This document shows positions 7,725-15,958 of a stretch of DNA of 64,000 nucleotides, piece after piece. Each line of letters begins with the position of its first letter. Position 1 is the first letter of the stretch. The position numbers and the translations under genes are program-made. The stretch lies in the NCBI RefSeq assembly GCF_001984155.1, contig NZ_MTQO01000037.1, positions 124,001 to 188,000 of the forward strand. Direction: 5' to 3'. The notes under the pieces are model-generated. The model was not told the origin of the DNA. It ran no database searches and was given only the letters and a program-made list of their open reading frames with translations. Source of the stretch: Actinosynnema sp. ALI-1.44 (GTDB lineage Bacteria > Actinomycetota > Actinomycetes > Mycobacteriales > Pseudonocardiaceae).

Positions 7725-8630
7725 ATGATCCCCGTGGTGCTCGACTGCGACCCCGGCCACGACGACGTGTTCGCCATGCTCCTCGCCGCCGCGCACCCGG
7801 CGATCGACCTGCGCGCGATCACGACCGTGGCGGGCAACGGCCCGCTGGACAAGGTGACCACCAACGCGCTGCGCGTCTGCGCCTTGGCGGGCATCGACGT
7901 TCCCGTCGCCGCGGGTCTCTCGCAGCCAGCGGCCGGGAACGCGCCATCCATCCACGGCGAGAGCGCGCTCGACGGCACCGACCTACCCGAACCAGCCGAC
8001 CTGCTGGCCGACGAGGACGCGGTGACCCTGACCGAGCGTTTGCTCGACAAAGCCGGGCCGGTGACCATCGTCGCGACCGGGCCGTTGACGAACGTGGCCG
8101 CGTTGCTGCGCAAACGGCCGGATCTGCGGCCACGCGTCGCGTTCATGGGCGGCAGTTGCGGTCGTGGCAACTGGACGCCGTTGGCGGAGTTCAACATCTG
8201 GGCCGACCCGGAGGCCGCGGACGTCGTGCTGTCCAGCGGCCTGGAGGTCACGATGTGCGGACTGGACGTCACCCACCAGGCCACGGCCACACCGGACGTG
8301 TTCGAGCGCCTGAGGGCGATGCGGACGCCGATCGCCGACCGCATGGGCGACCTGCTCCGGTTCTTCGCGTCCACCTACGACGAGGTGTTCGGCATGCCCG
8401 ACCCGCCGGTGCACGACCCGGTCGCGGTCGCCGCGGTCGCGGCGCCCGAGTTGCTGAGGTTCGTCGACGCCCCGATCGCCGTCGAGTTGACCGGGACGCA
8501 CACCCGTGGTGCGACGGTGGTGGATCTGCACGGTGTGACCGGGAAACCCGCCAACGCACGCGTCGCGCTGGACCTCGATCGCGCGGAGTTCTGGGATGTC
8601 ATGCTCGCCGCTGTCGAACGGCTCGGATAG
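7725..8630 (+). CDS. Inosine/uridine-preferring nucleoside hydrolase family (IUNH)
   Basis: A 301-residue hydrolase with the IUNH N-terminal calcium-binding motif DCDPGHDD at residues 7-14, the VATGPLTNVAALL block and FNIWADPEAAD near the middle. A C-terminal His-Asp (VHDPVAV) supplies the last metal ligand. The family cleaves N-glycosidic bonds of ribonucleosides. It is divergent from the creatininase-family gene with only a 25-bp gap, so the two may share control. A role in releasing a base from a nucleoside intermediate of the neighbouring cluster is possible, but ordinary nucleoside salvage is just as likely. The 3' end overlaps the MocR regulator tail to tail by 32 bp. Confidence 0.9.
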   Translation: MIPVVLDCDPGHDDVFAMLLAAAHPAIDLRAITTVAGNGPLDKVTTNALRVCALAGIDVPVAAGLSQPAAGNAPSIHGESALDGTDLPEPADLLADEDAVTLTERLLDKAGPVTIVATGPLTNVAALLRKRPDLRPRVAFMGGSCGRGNWTPLAEFNIWADPEAADVVLSSGLEVTMCGLDVTHQATATPDVFERLRAMRTPIADRMGDLLRFFASTYDEVFGMPDPPVHDPVAVAAVAAPELLRFVDAPIAVELTGTHTRGATVVDLHGVTGKPANARVALDLDRAEFWDVMLAAVERLG

Positions 8631-10092
8631 CCCGGCCGATCGTGGCGACGCCCGCGGCGATGTCGCTCGGTGTGTTGGCCGCGTAGCCGAGGATCAGGCC
8701 CGGCGGGTGCGGCCGTTGACAGTGCCAGGAAAGCGGCTGCACCTTCACGCCGTGCCGTAGCGCCGCGGCGGCCAGGTCCACATCGGAACGCGGGGTGTCC
8801 AGTGTGATCATCAGGTGCAGCCCGGCGGCGGCGCCGTGCACCACAGCACCCGGCAGGTGGGCGTGGACGGCGTCGACCATCGCGTCGCGGCGCCGGACGT
8901 GGCGCCTGCGCAGGTACCTCAGCTGTCGTTCCAGTTCGCCGGACGACATCAGCTCGGCCAGAACCAGTTGGGGCAGGGCGGCGTTGCCGAGGTCGGCGAG
9001 GCGTTTCGCGGCGATCACGGCGTCCCGGTACCTCGCCGGGACGAGCAACCAGCCGACCCGCAGCGCCGGAGCGAGCAGTTTGGACACACTGCCCGCGTAG
9101 AACACGCGCTCGGACACCATGGATCGCAGCGCGGACACGGGCGGCCGGTCGTAGCGGTGCTCGGCGTCGTAGTCGTCCTCGACGATCAGGCCGTCCCATC
9201 TCATCAGCTGGCGCCTGCGTTCGCCGTCGAGGACGACGCCGGTCGGGAACTGGTGCGCCGGGGTCATCATGACCGCGCCGACTCCGCTGTCCCGCAGGAC
9301 ATCCACGCGCAACCCGGCATCATCCACCGGAACAGGAGGGGTTTCCATGCCCGCGTTGCGCAGGTGCTGCCGTACGCCCAACGATCCCGGGTCCTCCACC
9401 GCGATCTGCGTGATGCCGTCCTCGCTCAGCACCTTGGCGACCAGACCGAGCGCTTGCGCGACACCGGCGACGATGAGGACCTCGGCCGGGTCCACCCTGA
9501 TCCCACGGGTCCGCGCCAGCCAGGTCGCCACGGCGAGCCGCAACGCCGGAGTGCCACGGGGATCGCCGTACCCGAGCGCCGCGGGCTCCACCGCGTTGAA
9601 CACCGTCCGCTCGGCACGCAGCCACGCCGAACGGGGAAACGCCGCGAGGTCGGGGACACCGGGGGAGAGGTCGAACCGCGCGGCGGCGGCGCGGAACGAG
9701 TCGAAGACGTCGTCCGCCGGGTCGGTCGCGAACACGTCCGCGGTCGACGGCGGCTGGTACGTCCGGACGGTCGGCGCCGCGACGGGCACGGCGACGACCA
9801 CGGTCCCGCCACGACCGCGACCGGCGACGTGGCCGTCCTCGACCAGGCGTTGGTAGGCCTCGGTGACCACGCCCCGCGAGACCTCCAGATCGGCCGCGAG
9901 CACCCGGGTCGCGGGCAGCCTGCTGCCCACCGGCAGCCGCCCGTCGGAGATCGCCAGCCGCAGTTGTCCGGCCAGCCACTCGGCGCGGCCGCCGGCGGGC
10001 GCGTCGGCGATGGTGAGCTGGAGGAAGTCCGACCCCCGCGTTGCGGACCCCGTTATGGACCCCTCAGCGGGGCGTGGTTTGGCCCTACTCAT
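8599..10092 (-). CDS. MocR/PdxR-type transcriptional regulator (GntR wHTH + aminotransferase-like domain)
   Basis: A 497-residue chimera. An N-terminal GntR winged helix (QLRLAISDGRLPVGSRLPAT, then ADLEVSRGVVTEAYQRL) is followed by a fold-type I aminotransferase domain. The PLP-lysine region (YAGSVSKLLAPALRVGW) and the Asp-containing block (IVEDDYDAEHRY) are intact. Proteins of this type sense PLP or an amino compound and commonly control a divergent gene. The LysE-type exporter diverges 29 bp away and is the likely target. ATG 10092 is the only sensible start. Direct repeats of GGACCCC lie just inside the 5' coding end. Confidence 0.92.
   Translation of the reverse strand: MSRAKPRPAEGSITGSATRGSDFLQLTIADAPAGGRAEWLAGQLRLAISDGRLPVGSRLPATRVLAADLEVSRGVVTEAYQRLVEDGHVAGRGRGGTVVVAVPVAAPTVRTYQPPSTADVFATDPADDVFDSFRAAAARFDLSPGVPDLAAFPRSAWLRAERTVFNAVEPAALGYGDPRGTPALRLAVATWLARTRGIRVDPAEVLIVAGVAQALGLVAKVLSEDGITQIAVEDPGSLGVRQHLRNAGMETPPVPVDDAGLRVDVLRDSGVGAVMMTPAHQFPTGVVLDGERRRQLMRWDGLIVEDDYDAEHRYDRPPVSALRSMVSERVFYAGSVSKLLAPALRVGWLLVPARYRDAVIAAKRLADLGNAALPQLVLAELMSSGELERQLRYLRRRHVRRRDAMVDAVHAHLPGAVVHGAAAGLHLMITLDTPRSDVDLAAAALRHGVKVQPLSWHCQRPHPPGLILGYAANTPSDIAAGVATIGRAIRAVRQRRA
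10045..10063. promoter_or_regulatory. Direct repeat GGACCCC x2, possible MocR operator
   Basis: Two GGACCCC heptamers start 12 bp apart (10045-10051 and 10057-10063), inside the first codons of the MocR gene and 59 bp upstream of the exporter start. MocR proteins often bind direct repeats near a divergent promoter. This is weak evidence on its own. Confidence 0.25.
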
Positions 10093-10121
10093 CGGGCCAT
10101 TGTGGCAGCACAGTGAACGCC

Positions 10122-10736
10122 ATGAGCATCGCTTTCCTGGTCACGACCCTCATCGCCGTGGCGACGCCCGGCACGGGCGTGCTCTACACACTGGCCACGG
10201 GCCTGGCCCGGGGCCACCGGGCGAGCGTGATCGCGGCGTTCGGCTGCACACTGGGCATCGTCCCGCACATGGTCGCCACCATCACCGGCCTCGCCGCGTT
10301 GCTGCACACCAGCGCGCTGGCGTTCGAGCTCGTCAAGTACCTCGGCGTGGCCTACCTGGTCTACATGGCCTGGAGCACCCTGCGGGACAAGGGCGCGCTC
10401 GTGGTCGAGCAGGCGCAGACGCAGCCCGTGTCCGCCACGAAGGTGATCGTCTCGGCGGTCCTGCTGAACCTGTTGAACCCGAAGCTGACGATCTTCTTCG
10501 TGGCGTTCCTGCCGCAGTTCGTCAGCGTGGGCGACCCGGGGCAGCTCTGGCGGATGGTCGAGCTGAGCCTGGTGTTCATGCTGCTGACGTTCGTGGTGTT
10601 CGCGCTGTACGGGATCTTCGCGGCGGCCATGCGCGACCACGTGATCTCACGGCCCCGCGTGATGGCGTGGCTGCGAAGGTTCTTCGCCGTGTCGTTCGTC
10701 GCGCTCGGTGCGAAGCTCGCGTTCACCCAGGTGTGA
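10122..10736 (+). CDS. LysE/RhtB-family amino-acid exporter
   Basis: A 204-residue membrane protein with six predicted helices and the usual LysE family length. It has the N-terminal TPGTGVLYTLATGLARG block, with T where many members have G in the GPG motif, and a mid-region LLNPKLTIFFVAFLPQFV, the family NPK-x2-FF signature. It exports amino acids or related small amines. It is divergently transcribed from a MocR-type sensor, a classical arrangement for inducer-controlled efflux. It starts at ATG 10122. It ends two bases before the convergent DJ-1 gene. Confidence 0.92.
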   Translation: MSIAFLVTTLIAVATPGTGVLYTLATGLARGHRASVIAAFGCTLGIVPHMVATITGLAALLHTSALAFELVKYLGVAYLVYMAWSTLRDKGALVVEQAQTQPVSATKVIVSAVLLNLLNPKLTIFFVAFLPQFVSVGDPGQLWRMVELSLVFMLLTFVVFALYGIFAAAMRDHVISRPRVMAWLRRFFAVSFVALGAKLAFTQV

Positions 10737-10738
10737 GG

Positions 10739-11332
10739 TCAGCTGCTGCGCCAGACGCTGCCGCGGCGCTCGTACTCCAGCACCGTCTCCACCCGCTGGG
10801 CCTGCTTGGCGCCGACGAACCGTTCGACGAGCCACAGCGCCACTTCGAGACCGGAGGTGATGCCGCCGCCGGTGATCAACGTCCTGTCGTCGACAACACG
10901 GGCGTTGACCAGCTTGGCGCCCTGCGCCTGGAGTTCGGCCTTCGCCCCGGCGTGCGTCGTGGCCGGGCGGCCCCGGGTGATGCCTGCCGCGGACAACACC
11001 ATCACACCGGTGCAGATCCCGACCGGCAACGCCTTGACGGCCGCCAACGTGGCAAGGAAGCCCTTGTCCGCGATGAGCCTGTGCACCCCGGGACCGGTGC
11101 GGTCGGTGTACCCGCCGCCGGGGACGATCAGGATGTCCGCGTCCTGCGGCGACCACCCGTTCGGCACCTCGACCCGGGTACCGTGCATACAGGTCACCGT
11201 GCCCGGTGGACCCGTGGTCACCAGCTTCGAGGTGAACCCCGCGCCCATCTTCCCCGCCAGCCCGAGCACTTCGACCGGCGCGATGAAGTCCTGTTCCTCC
11301 ACACCGTCGAAGAGCAGCGTCTGCACCCGCAC
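10739..11332 (-). CDS. DJ-1/PfpI-family protein (isonitrile-hydratase-like)
   Basis: A 197-residue class I glutamine-amidotransferase-like protein. The nucleophile elbow with the reactive cysteine is GICTGVMVLSAAG, and a conserved Thr-His follows (ATTHAGAKAEL). The strand EEQDFIAPVEVLG at the N-terminus is typical of the ThiJ/isonitrile hydratase branch. The GTG at 11332 has AAGGAG seven bases upstream, so I prefer it to the longer frame starting at 11362. No helix-turn-helix domain is fused. The substrate is unknown. Confidence 0.87.
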   Translation of the reverse strand: MRVQTLLFDGVEEQDFIAPVEVLGLAGKMGAGFTSKLVTTGPPGTVTCMHGTRVEVPNGWSPQDADILIVPGGGYTDRTGPGVHRLIADKGFLATLAAVKALPVGICTGVMVLSAAGITRGRPATTHAGAKAELQAQGAKLVNARVVDDRTLITGGGITSGLEVALWLVERFVGAKQAQRVETVLEYERRGSVWRSS

Positions 11333-11426
11333 TGGATCACTCCTTCGCCTCGTCCACCCCACAGGTCGGCTGGCGCGAACCGATGGTTCCCGGCGCGGGG
11401 ACCTGATCCAGTGCGGGCATGTGCCG

Positions 11427-12596
11427 CTACCAGGTCAACGGCAGCGATTCCACGCCGTGGATGAACGAGTACGACCGGAACGGCACCTCGTCGTAGTCCA
11501 CGGCCAGTGCCAGCTTCGGGAACCGGCTCAGCAGTGCGGGGTAGGCGATCTTCATCTCCATCCGGGCGAGCGGTGCGCCGAGGCAGTGGTGCAGGCCGTG
11601 CCCGAACGCCATGTGGGCGGAGATCTTGCGGGTGATGTCGAACGTCTGCAGGTCCTCACCCAGCGCCGGGTCGCGGTTGGCCGACGGCAGCGAGCACATC
11701 ACGATGTCCCCGGCGGCGATCCGTTGCCCGGACAGCTCCACGTCCTCGATCGCGGTGCGGAACACTCCCGTGTGGACGATCGAGAGGTAGCGCAGCATCT
11801 CCTCGATGGCCTCGTCGACGCGTTCCCCGTTGCGCACGGCCGCCGCTTGTTCTGGGTGGCGCAGCAACAGCAGTGTGCCCATGGCGAGCATGTTCGACGT
11901 TGTCTCGTGCCCGGCCAGCAGCAGCAGGTCGGCGACTCCGGTCAGTTCGCGGTTGTCGACGTCGTCGCCGTGGTCGCGGACCAGCATGCCGATCATGTCG
12001 TCGCCCGGGTTCCTGCGGGCCTCTTCGACGAGCTTGGCCATGTAGGCGCGGGACGCCTCCATCGCCGCCACCCGCTCGCTCATGTCGCGGCCCATGTCCA
12101 GCCGGACCTTCGCTGTCTCCTGGAACTCGTCGCGGTGCTCGTACGGCACGCCCAGCAGTTCGCAGATCACCAGCGACGGGATCGGCAGTGCGAACGTCGG
12201 CACCAGGTCGGCGGGCGGGCCCGCCTGCTCCAGCGCGTCGAGGTGTTCGGTGACGATCGCTTCGATCCGCGGTTGCAGCCTGCGGATGCGCCGGACGGTG
12301 AACTCGGGTGTGAGCATCCTGCGCAGCCGGGTGTGCTCGGGCGCGTCGTAGCCGAGCAGGAACCCGCTGCGGCCCTTGTTCCCTTCGCTGAACGGGCCGA
12401 TCGGGGCGTTGCTGAACCTGCCGGACCCGCTGAGCACCTCCCTGATGTCGCTGTAGCGCGTGACCAACCAGGCTTCCCCGCCGATCGCCAGTTCCACCCG
12501 CGTGACCGGCTGCTCCTCCCGCAGCCTGATCAGTTCGGGAACCGGGGCGAACTTGTCCCGCCTCGCCTGGATCGGGATTTCGGGCGCTTGTGTCAT
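11427..12596 (-). CDS. Cytochrome P450
   Basis: A 389-residue soluble bacterial P450. It carries the I-helix oxygen-activation motif AGHETTSNM, the K-helix E-x-x-R (EEMLR) and the haem loop FGHGLHHCLGAPLARME with the Cys ligand. Length and motifs fit CYP105/107-like actinobacterial enzymes that hydroxylate small lipophilic or macrolide-like substrates. ATG 12596 follows GGAGGGG; the frame extending to 12638 has no better signal. No ferredoxin gene is adjacent, so electrons must come from elsewhere. A TetR regulator diverges across an 89-bp intergenic region. Confidence 0.95.
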   Translation of the reverse strand: MTQAPEIPIQARRDKFAPVPELIRLREEQPVTRVELAIGGEAWLVTRYSDIREVLSGSGRFSNAPIGPFSEGNKGRSGFLLGYDAPEHTRLRRMLTPEFTVRRIRRLQPRIEAIVTEHLDALEQAGPPADLVPTFALPIPSLVICELLGVPYEHRDEFQETAKVRLDMGRDMSERVAAMEASRAYMAKLVEEARRNPGDDMIGMLVRDHGDDVDNRELTGVADLLLLAGHETTSNMLAMGTLLLLRHPEQAAAVRNGERVDEAIEEMLRYLSIVHTGVFRTAIEDVELSGQRIAAGDIVMCSLPSANRDPALGEDLQTFDITRKISAHMAFGHGLHHCLGAPLARMEMKIAYPALLSRFPKLALAVDYDEVPFRSYSFIHGVESLPLTW

Positions 12597-12685
12597 GACC
12601 CCTCCGATAAGTGATATGGACCTATCGTTTACAGCCACGCTAGCACAAGTGGTAGTTGGCTATCAGTCTGTTAGCGTTGCCGGAT
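12597..12685. promoter_or_regulatory. Divergent P450/TetR promoter region with CGATA...TATCG dyad
   Basis: The 89-bp gap contains CGATA and TATCG arms around a 13-bp spacer (about 12604-12626) and a second CTATC element near 12660. The sequence is visibly AT-richer than its surroundings. It is the likely binding region for the TetR protein encoded on its right. Confidence 0.45.
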
Positions 12686-13339
12686 ATGAGCGGCCCATCG
12701 CAGCGCCCGTTGCGGGTGGACGCGGCGCGCAACGCGGAACTGATCGTGCGCGCGGCTTGGCGCGCCTTCGGGGAGTCGGGCGCGGAGGTCCCGCTCGAGG
12801 AGATCGCCAGGCGCGCGGGAGTCGGCGTCGCGACTCTCTACCGGCGCTTCCCCAGCAAGAGCGACCTGCTCCTGGCGATCATGGAATGGCGATACGCGGA
12901 CTCTATCCAGCCCGCGGTGGCCAGCGCGCTCGTCGATGAGGACCCCTGGCGGGCAGTGGTCACTGCCCTTGAGGCCGCGCTGACCGTCATGGGGCAGGCC
13001 CACCCGGTGATCAAGGCGGTGCACGACCCCCGGTCGATGCTGGTCGGGCTGAAGAACCGGTTCCTCAACGACTTCACCACCATCGTGGGACGCGCTCAGG
13101 CCGCCGGGGTGGTCCGCCCGGACCTGCGCCCGAGCGACCTGCCGATGGTGGTGTACATGCTGATCAGCACGGTGCGCGCGACCACCGACCCGGCCGACGG
13201 CTGGCGCCGTCCGCTCGCTCTGCTGCTGGCCGGGTTGCGGTCGGGCTCGGACGTCCCGCTACCCGACATCTCGGCGGTGGACGTCATGCCTTGGGGCCCG
13301 GCCAAGGGTGGGGACTGCTCGGACCACGGCTCTCGGTGA
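12686..13339 (+). CDS. TetR-family transcriptional regulator
   Basis: A 217-residue TetR repressor. The helix-turn-helix is LEEIARRAGVGVATLYRRF at residues ~33-51, preceded by AAWRAFGESGAEV, and a C-terminal ligand domain follows. It lies divergent to the cytochrome P450, which it probably represses. It starts at ATG 12686. Its 3' end overlaps the convergent acyl-CoA ligase gene by 56 bp, so its last ~18 codons are under antisense constraint. Confidence 0.92.
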   Translation: MSGPSQRPLRVDAARNAELIVRAAWRAFGESGAEVPLEEIARRAGVGVATLYRRFPSKSDLLLAIMEWRYADSIQPAVASALVDEDPWRAVVTALEAALTVMGQAHPVIKAVHDPRSMLVGLKNRFLNDFTTIVGRAQAAGVVRPDLRPSDLPMVVYMLISTVRATTDPADGWRRPLALLLAGLRSGSDVPLPDISAVDVMPWGPAKGGDCSDHGSR

Positions 13340-14894
13340 GCTGGCGCAACTTGAAGCGCTGGATCTTGCCGCTGCTGGTCTTGGGCAGTTCGTCGAGGAA
13401 CTCCACCGCGCGGGGGTACTTGTACGGCGCGATGGTCCGTTTCACGTACTCCTGCAGTTCGGCGACCTCGGACTGCCCCGCGCGGACGCCGGGGTGGAGC
13501 ACCACGAACGCCGTGACGATCATGCCGCGGTCCGGGTCCGGCGCGCCGACCACCGCCACCTCCGCCACGTCCGGGTGCGCCGCGAGCACGCTCTCCACTT
13601 CGGGCCCGGCGATGTTGTACCCCGCCGAGACGATCATGTCGTCGGTCCGGCCCTGGTACCAGAAGTAGCCGTCGGCGTCCCTGACGAACGTGTCGCCGGT
13701 GATGTTCCAGCCGTTGTGGACGTACGTGCGCTGGCGGTCGTCGGCGAGGTAACGGCAGCCGGTGGGGCCCTTCACGGCCAACCGCCCCGGTGTCCCGTCG
13801 GCGACCGGCTCGCCGTCGTCGTCCAGCACGGCGGCCTGGTAACCGGGAACGGGTTTTCCGGTGGAGCCGGGCCGGATGTCGTCGTCCGCCGCGGAGATGA
13901 AGATGTGCAGCAGTTCCGTTCCGCCGATGCCGTCGATGATCCGGACGCCCGTGGTGCGGTGGAACGACTCCCACACCGGCGGCGGCAGGTGCTCGCCGGC
14001 CGACACGCACCTGCGCAGGCTCGTGAGCCCGGATGCCCTGCCGGTGGCCAAGATCGCCTTGTACGCCGTGGGCGCGGTGAACAGCACGCTGACCCGGTGG
14101 CGGGCGATGGCGTCGACGAGGTCGTCCGGTGTGGCGCGTTCCAGCAGCAGGGTCGACGCGCCGACGCGCATCGGGAAGATCACCAGGCCGCCGAGGCCGA
14201 ACGTGAACCCGAGCGGCGGGGTGCCGGTGAACACGTCGTCCGGCTTGGGGCGCAGCACGTGGTCGCCGAACGTGTCGGCGATCGCCAGCACGTCGCGGTG
14301 GAAGTGCATGGTGGCTTTGGGTTTCCCGGTCGTGCCCGAGGTGGCGGCGAGCAGGGCGACGTCGTCCGCGGCGGTCTCGACGGCGTCGAACGACCCGGGT
14401 TTGGCCGCCGCGGCCGCTTCGAGTTCGCCGGGGTAGGTCACGACCGGCAGGTCGGCCTCGGCCAGGTCGGCGGTGAACCGGTCGTCGCTGACGATCAGGC
14501 GCGGCCGGGTGATCTCGACCATCGTGGCGATCTCGCCCGCGCGCAGCAGCGGCATCGTGGTCACCACGACGCCGCCCGCCTTGAGCACACCGAACCACGT
14601 CGCCACCAGCCATGGGTTGTTCGGCCCGCGTAACAGCACGCGGTTTCCCGGTACCAGGCCGTGATCCTCGGTCAGTACGTGTGCGATCTGGTTGCTGCGC
14701 TTGTCCAGTTCGCCGTAGGTCCAGACCTCGGTGCCGGTCCGCAGGCACGGGCGGTCCGAGTGGGCGGGGTCAAGCAGGGCCGTCGCGCAGTTCAGTCGTT
14801 CGGGCACGGCCGGGTCGAGCAGGAACTCGGGCTGCTCGTCGGCGGGCGGGAGGTTGTCCCGGCAGAACGTGTCCACGTGGGCGGTGCCCGCCAT
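13284..14894 (-). CDS. AMP-dependent acyl-CoA ligase (benzoate/2-aminobenzoate-CoA ligase-like)
   Basis: A 536-residue ANL-superfamily ligase. It has the P-loop AATSGTTGKPKATMHFHRD, the adenine-binding GGTE block, the TGD motif (NITGDTF) and the hinge YQGRTDDMIVSAGYN. The C-terminal PKTSSGKIQR carries the catalytic lysine. The length and the MHFHRD block resemble the benzoate/anthranilate-CoA ligase branch, which activates aromatic acids before degradation. ATG 14894 has GGAGGG upstream; the frame to 14942 is less good. No aromatic degradation genes adjoin, so the substrate is uncertain. Confidence 0.9.
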   Translation of the reverse strand: MAGTAHVDTFCRDNLPPADEQPEFLLDPAVPERLNCATALLDPAHSDRPCLRTGTEVWTYGELDKRSNQIAHVLTEDHGLVPGNRVLLRGPNNPWLVATWFGVLKAGGVVVTTMPLLRAGEIATMVEITRPRLIVSDDRFTADLAEADLPVVTYPGELEAAAAAKPGSFDAVETAADDVALLAATSGTTGKPKATMHFHRDVLAIADTFGDHVLRPKPDDVFTGTPPLGFTFGLGGLVIFPMRVGASTLLLERATPDDLVDAIARHRVSVLFTAPTAYKAILATGRASGLTSLRRCVSAGEHLPPPVWESFHRTTGVRIIDGIGGTELLHIFISAADDDIRPGSTGKPVPGYQAAVLDDDGEPVADGTPGRLAVKGPTGCRYLADDRQRTYVHNGWNITGDTFVRDADGYFWYQGRTDDMIVSAGYNIAGPEVESVLAAHPDVAEVAVVGAPDPDRGMIVTAFVVLHPGVRAGQSEVAELQEYVKRTIAPYKYPRAVEFLDELPKTSSGKIQRFKLRQLTESRGPSSPHPWPGPKA

Positions 14895-15061
14895 CGCACC
14901 CTCCTGCGGTCGGCGGTGTGTCACTTTGGCGACGGTCGTCATGCTCGCGCTACATGCAGGCGGGTGTCAAGGGCGTGTACTGTCGCCGGGGAAGGACCGA
15001 TCGAGGAGGTGAGACCCATCAACGTCATGTCAGACCGGGTGCTCGCCGAGGTCCGCCGAGG

Positions 15062-15865
15062 GTGAGACAGCGAGCGCCTGCGCAGCATCGAAAGGCGCTT
15101 GAGATCCACACCGAGATCGTTGGCAGGCTTCGTGCCGCCGGCTGCGTGTTCGCCGAGGACGAGGCCCAGTTGCTCATCGACAACGCACACGGCCCCGAGG
15201 ACCTGGCCGCCATGGTCGACCGCAGGGTCGCGGGCCTGCCGTTGGAACACGTCCTCGGCTGGGCGGAGTTCTGCGGACTGCGGATCGTGGTGCACCCCGG
15301 CGTGTTCGTGCCACGCCGCCGCACCGAATTCCTGGTCGCCCAAGCCATGGCGTTGATGGACGGCACACATGTGGTGGTCGACCTGTGCTGCGGCTCCGGT
15401 GCGGTCGGCGCCGCCCTGACAGCGGCGGCCCCCGAGTTGCACGCCGTCGAGTTGCACGCCGTGGACATCGACCCGGCCGCGGTGGAGTGCGCGCGGCACA
15501 ACGTCGCCAACGTCCACCTCGGCGACCTGTACACGCCTTTGCCCGCCGAGTTACGCGGCCGCGTCGACATCCTGGTCGCCAACGCGCCCTATGTGCCGAC
15601 CGACGCGATCGCCCTGATGCCGCCGGAAGCCCGCGACCACGAACCGCTCGTCGCGCTCGACGGCGGCGCGGATGGCCTTGCCGTGCAACGCCGTGTGACC
15701 GCGCAGGCACGGGACTGGCTCGCGCCGGGCGGTCACCTGCTGATCGAAACCAGCGACCGGCAGGCCGCGCACACCGCCGCCGCTTTCGTCGAACACGGCC
15801 TGGCGCCGCGGATCGCCCGATCCGACGAAGCAGGCGCGACCGTGGTGATCGGCCGCACCCCCTAG
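15062..15865 (+). CDS. HemK/PrmC-like methyltransferase (putative protein N5-glutamine methyltransferase)
   Basis: A class I methyltransferase with a PrmC-like layout. An N-terminal helical part (AEDEAQLLIDNAHGPEDL) precedes LEHVLGWAEFCGLRIVV and PRRRTEFLV, motif I is VVDLCCGSGAVGAAL, and the catalytic loop reads NAPY instead of the usual NPPY. The family methylates glutamine side chains of release factors; this shorter actinobacterial paralogue is of unproven specificity. The start is uncertain: I chose GTG 15062, which overlaps the stop of a 12-codon upstream frame (15027-15065) lying behind a strong AGGAGG. The reading frame itself is open from 14612. Confidence 0.75.
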   Translation: MRQRAPAQHRKALEIHTEIVGRLRAAGCVFAEDEAQLLIDNAHGPEDLAAMVDRRVAGLPLEHVLGWAEFCGLRIVVHPGVFVPRRRTEFLVAQAMALMDGTHVVVDLCCGSGAVGAALTAAAPELHAVELHAVDIDPAAVECARHNVANVHLGDLYTPLPAELRGRVDILVANAPYVPTDAIALMPPEARDHEPLVALDGGADGLAVQRRVTAQARDWLAPGGHLLIETSDRQAAHTAAAFVEHGLAPRIARSDEAGATVVIGRTP

Positions 15866-15885
15866 CGCTCGTGCCCCTGTTGGCA

Positions 15886-15936
15886 ACCAATGTGGCCTTC
15901 GTTGCGAAATCCGCTACCAATGTGGCCTTCGTTGCG
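15886..15936. repeat. Two 21-bp direct repeats, 30-bp period
   Basis: An identical 21-bp unit containing CCAATGTGGCCTTCGTTG occurs at 15886-15906 and 15916-15936, separated by 9 bp. The pair sits in the 93-bp gap between two convergent genes. I believe this unit is a recurrent short intergenic repeat in Pseudonocardiaceae genomes, but that is recollection and cannot be confirmed in this window. Confidence 0.9.
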
Positions 15937-15958
15937 CCCCGGGCACACCGCTAGAGCG

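Noticed and set aside
10806-12614. 602-residue plus-strand frame opposite the P450 and DJ-1 genes
   Set aside because: Low-complexity His/Arg/Gln-rich antisense product without any domain; the minus-strand genes have clear motifs.
11427-14894. P450, ligase and regulator as part of a natural-product cluster
   Set aside because: No PKS, NRPS, terpene or RiPP core gene is present, and the gene directions and regulators suggest independent units.
15027-15065. 12-codon frame MSDRVLAEVRRG before the HemK-like gene
   Set aside because: It has a strong AGGAGG 18 bp upstream and a GTGA overlap with the next gene, and the sequence after its stop (DSERLRSIERRL) looks protein-like. It could be a leader peptide or a decayed small gene, but I cannot support either.
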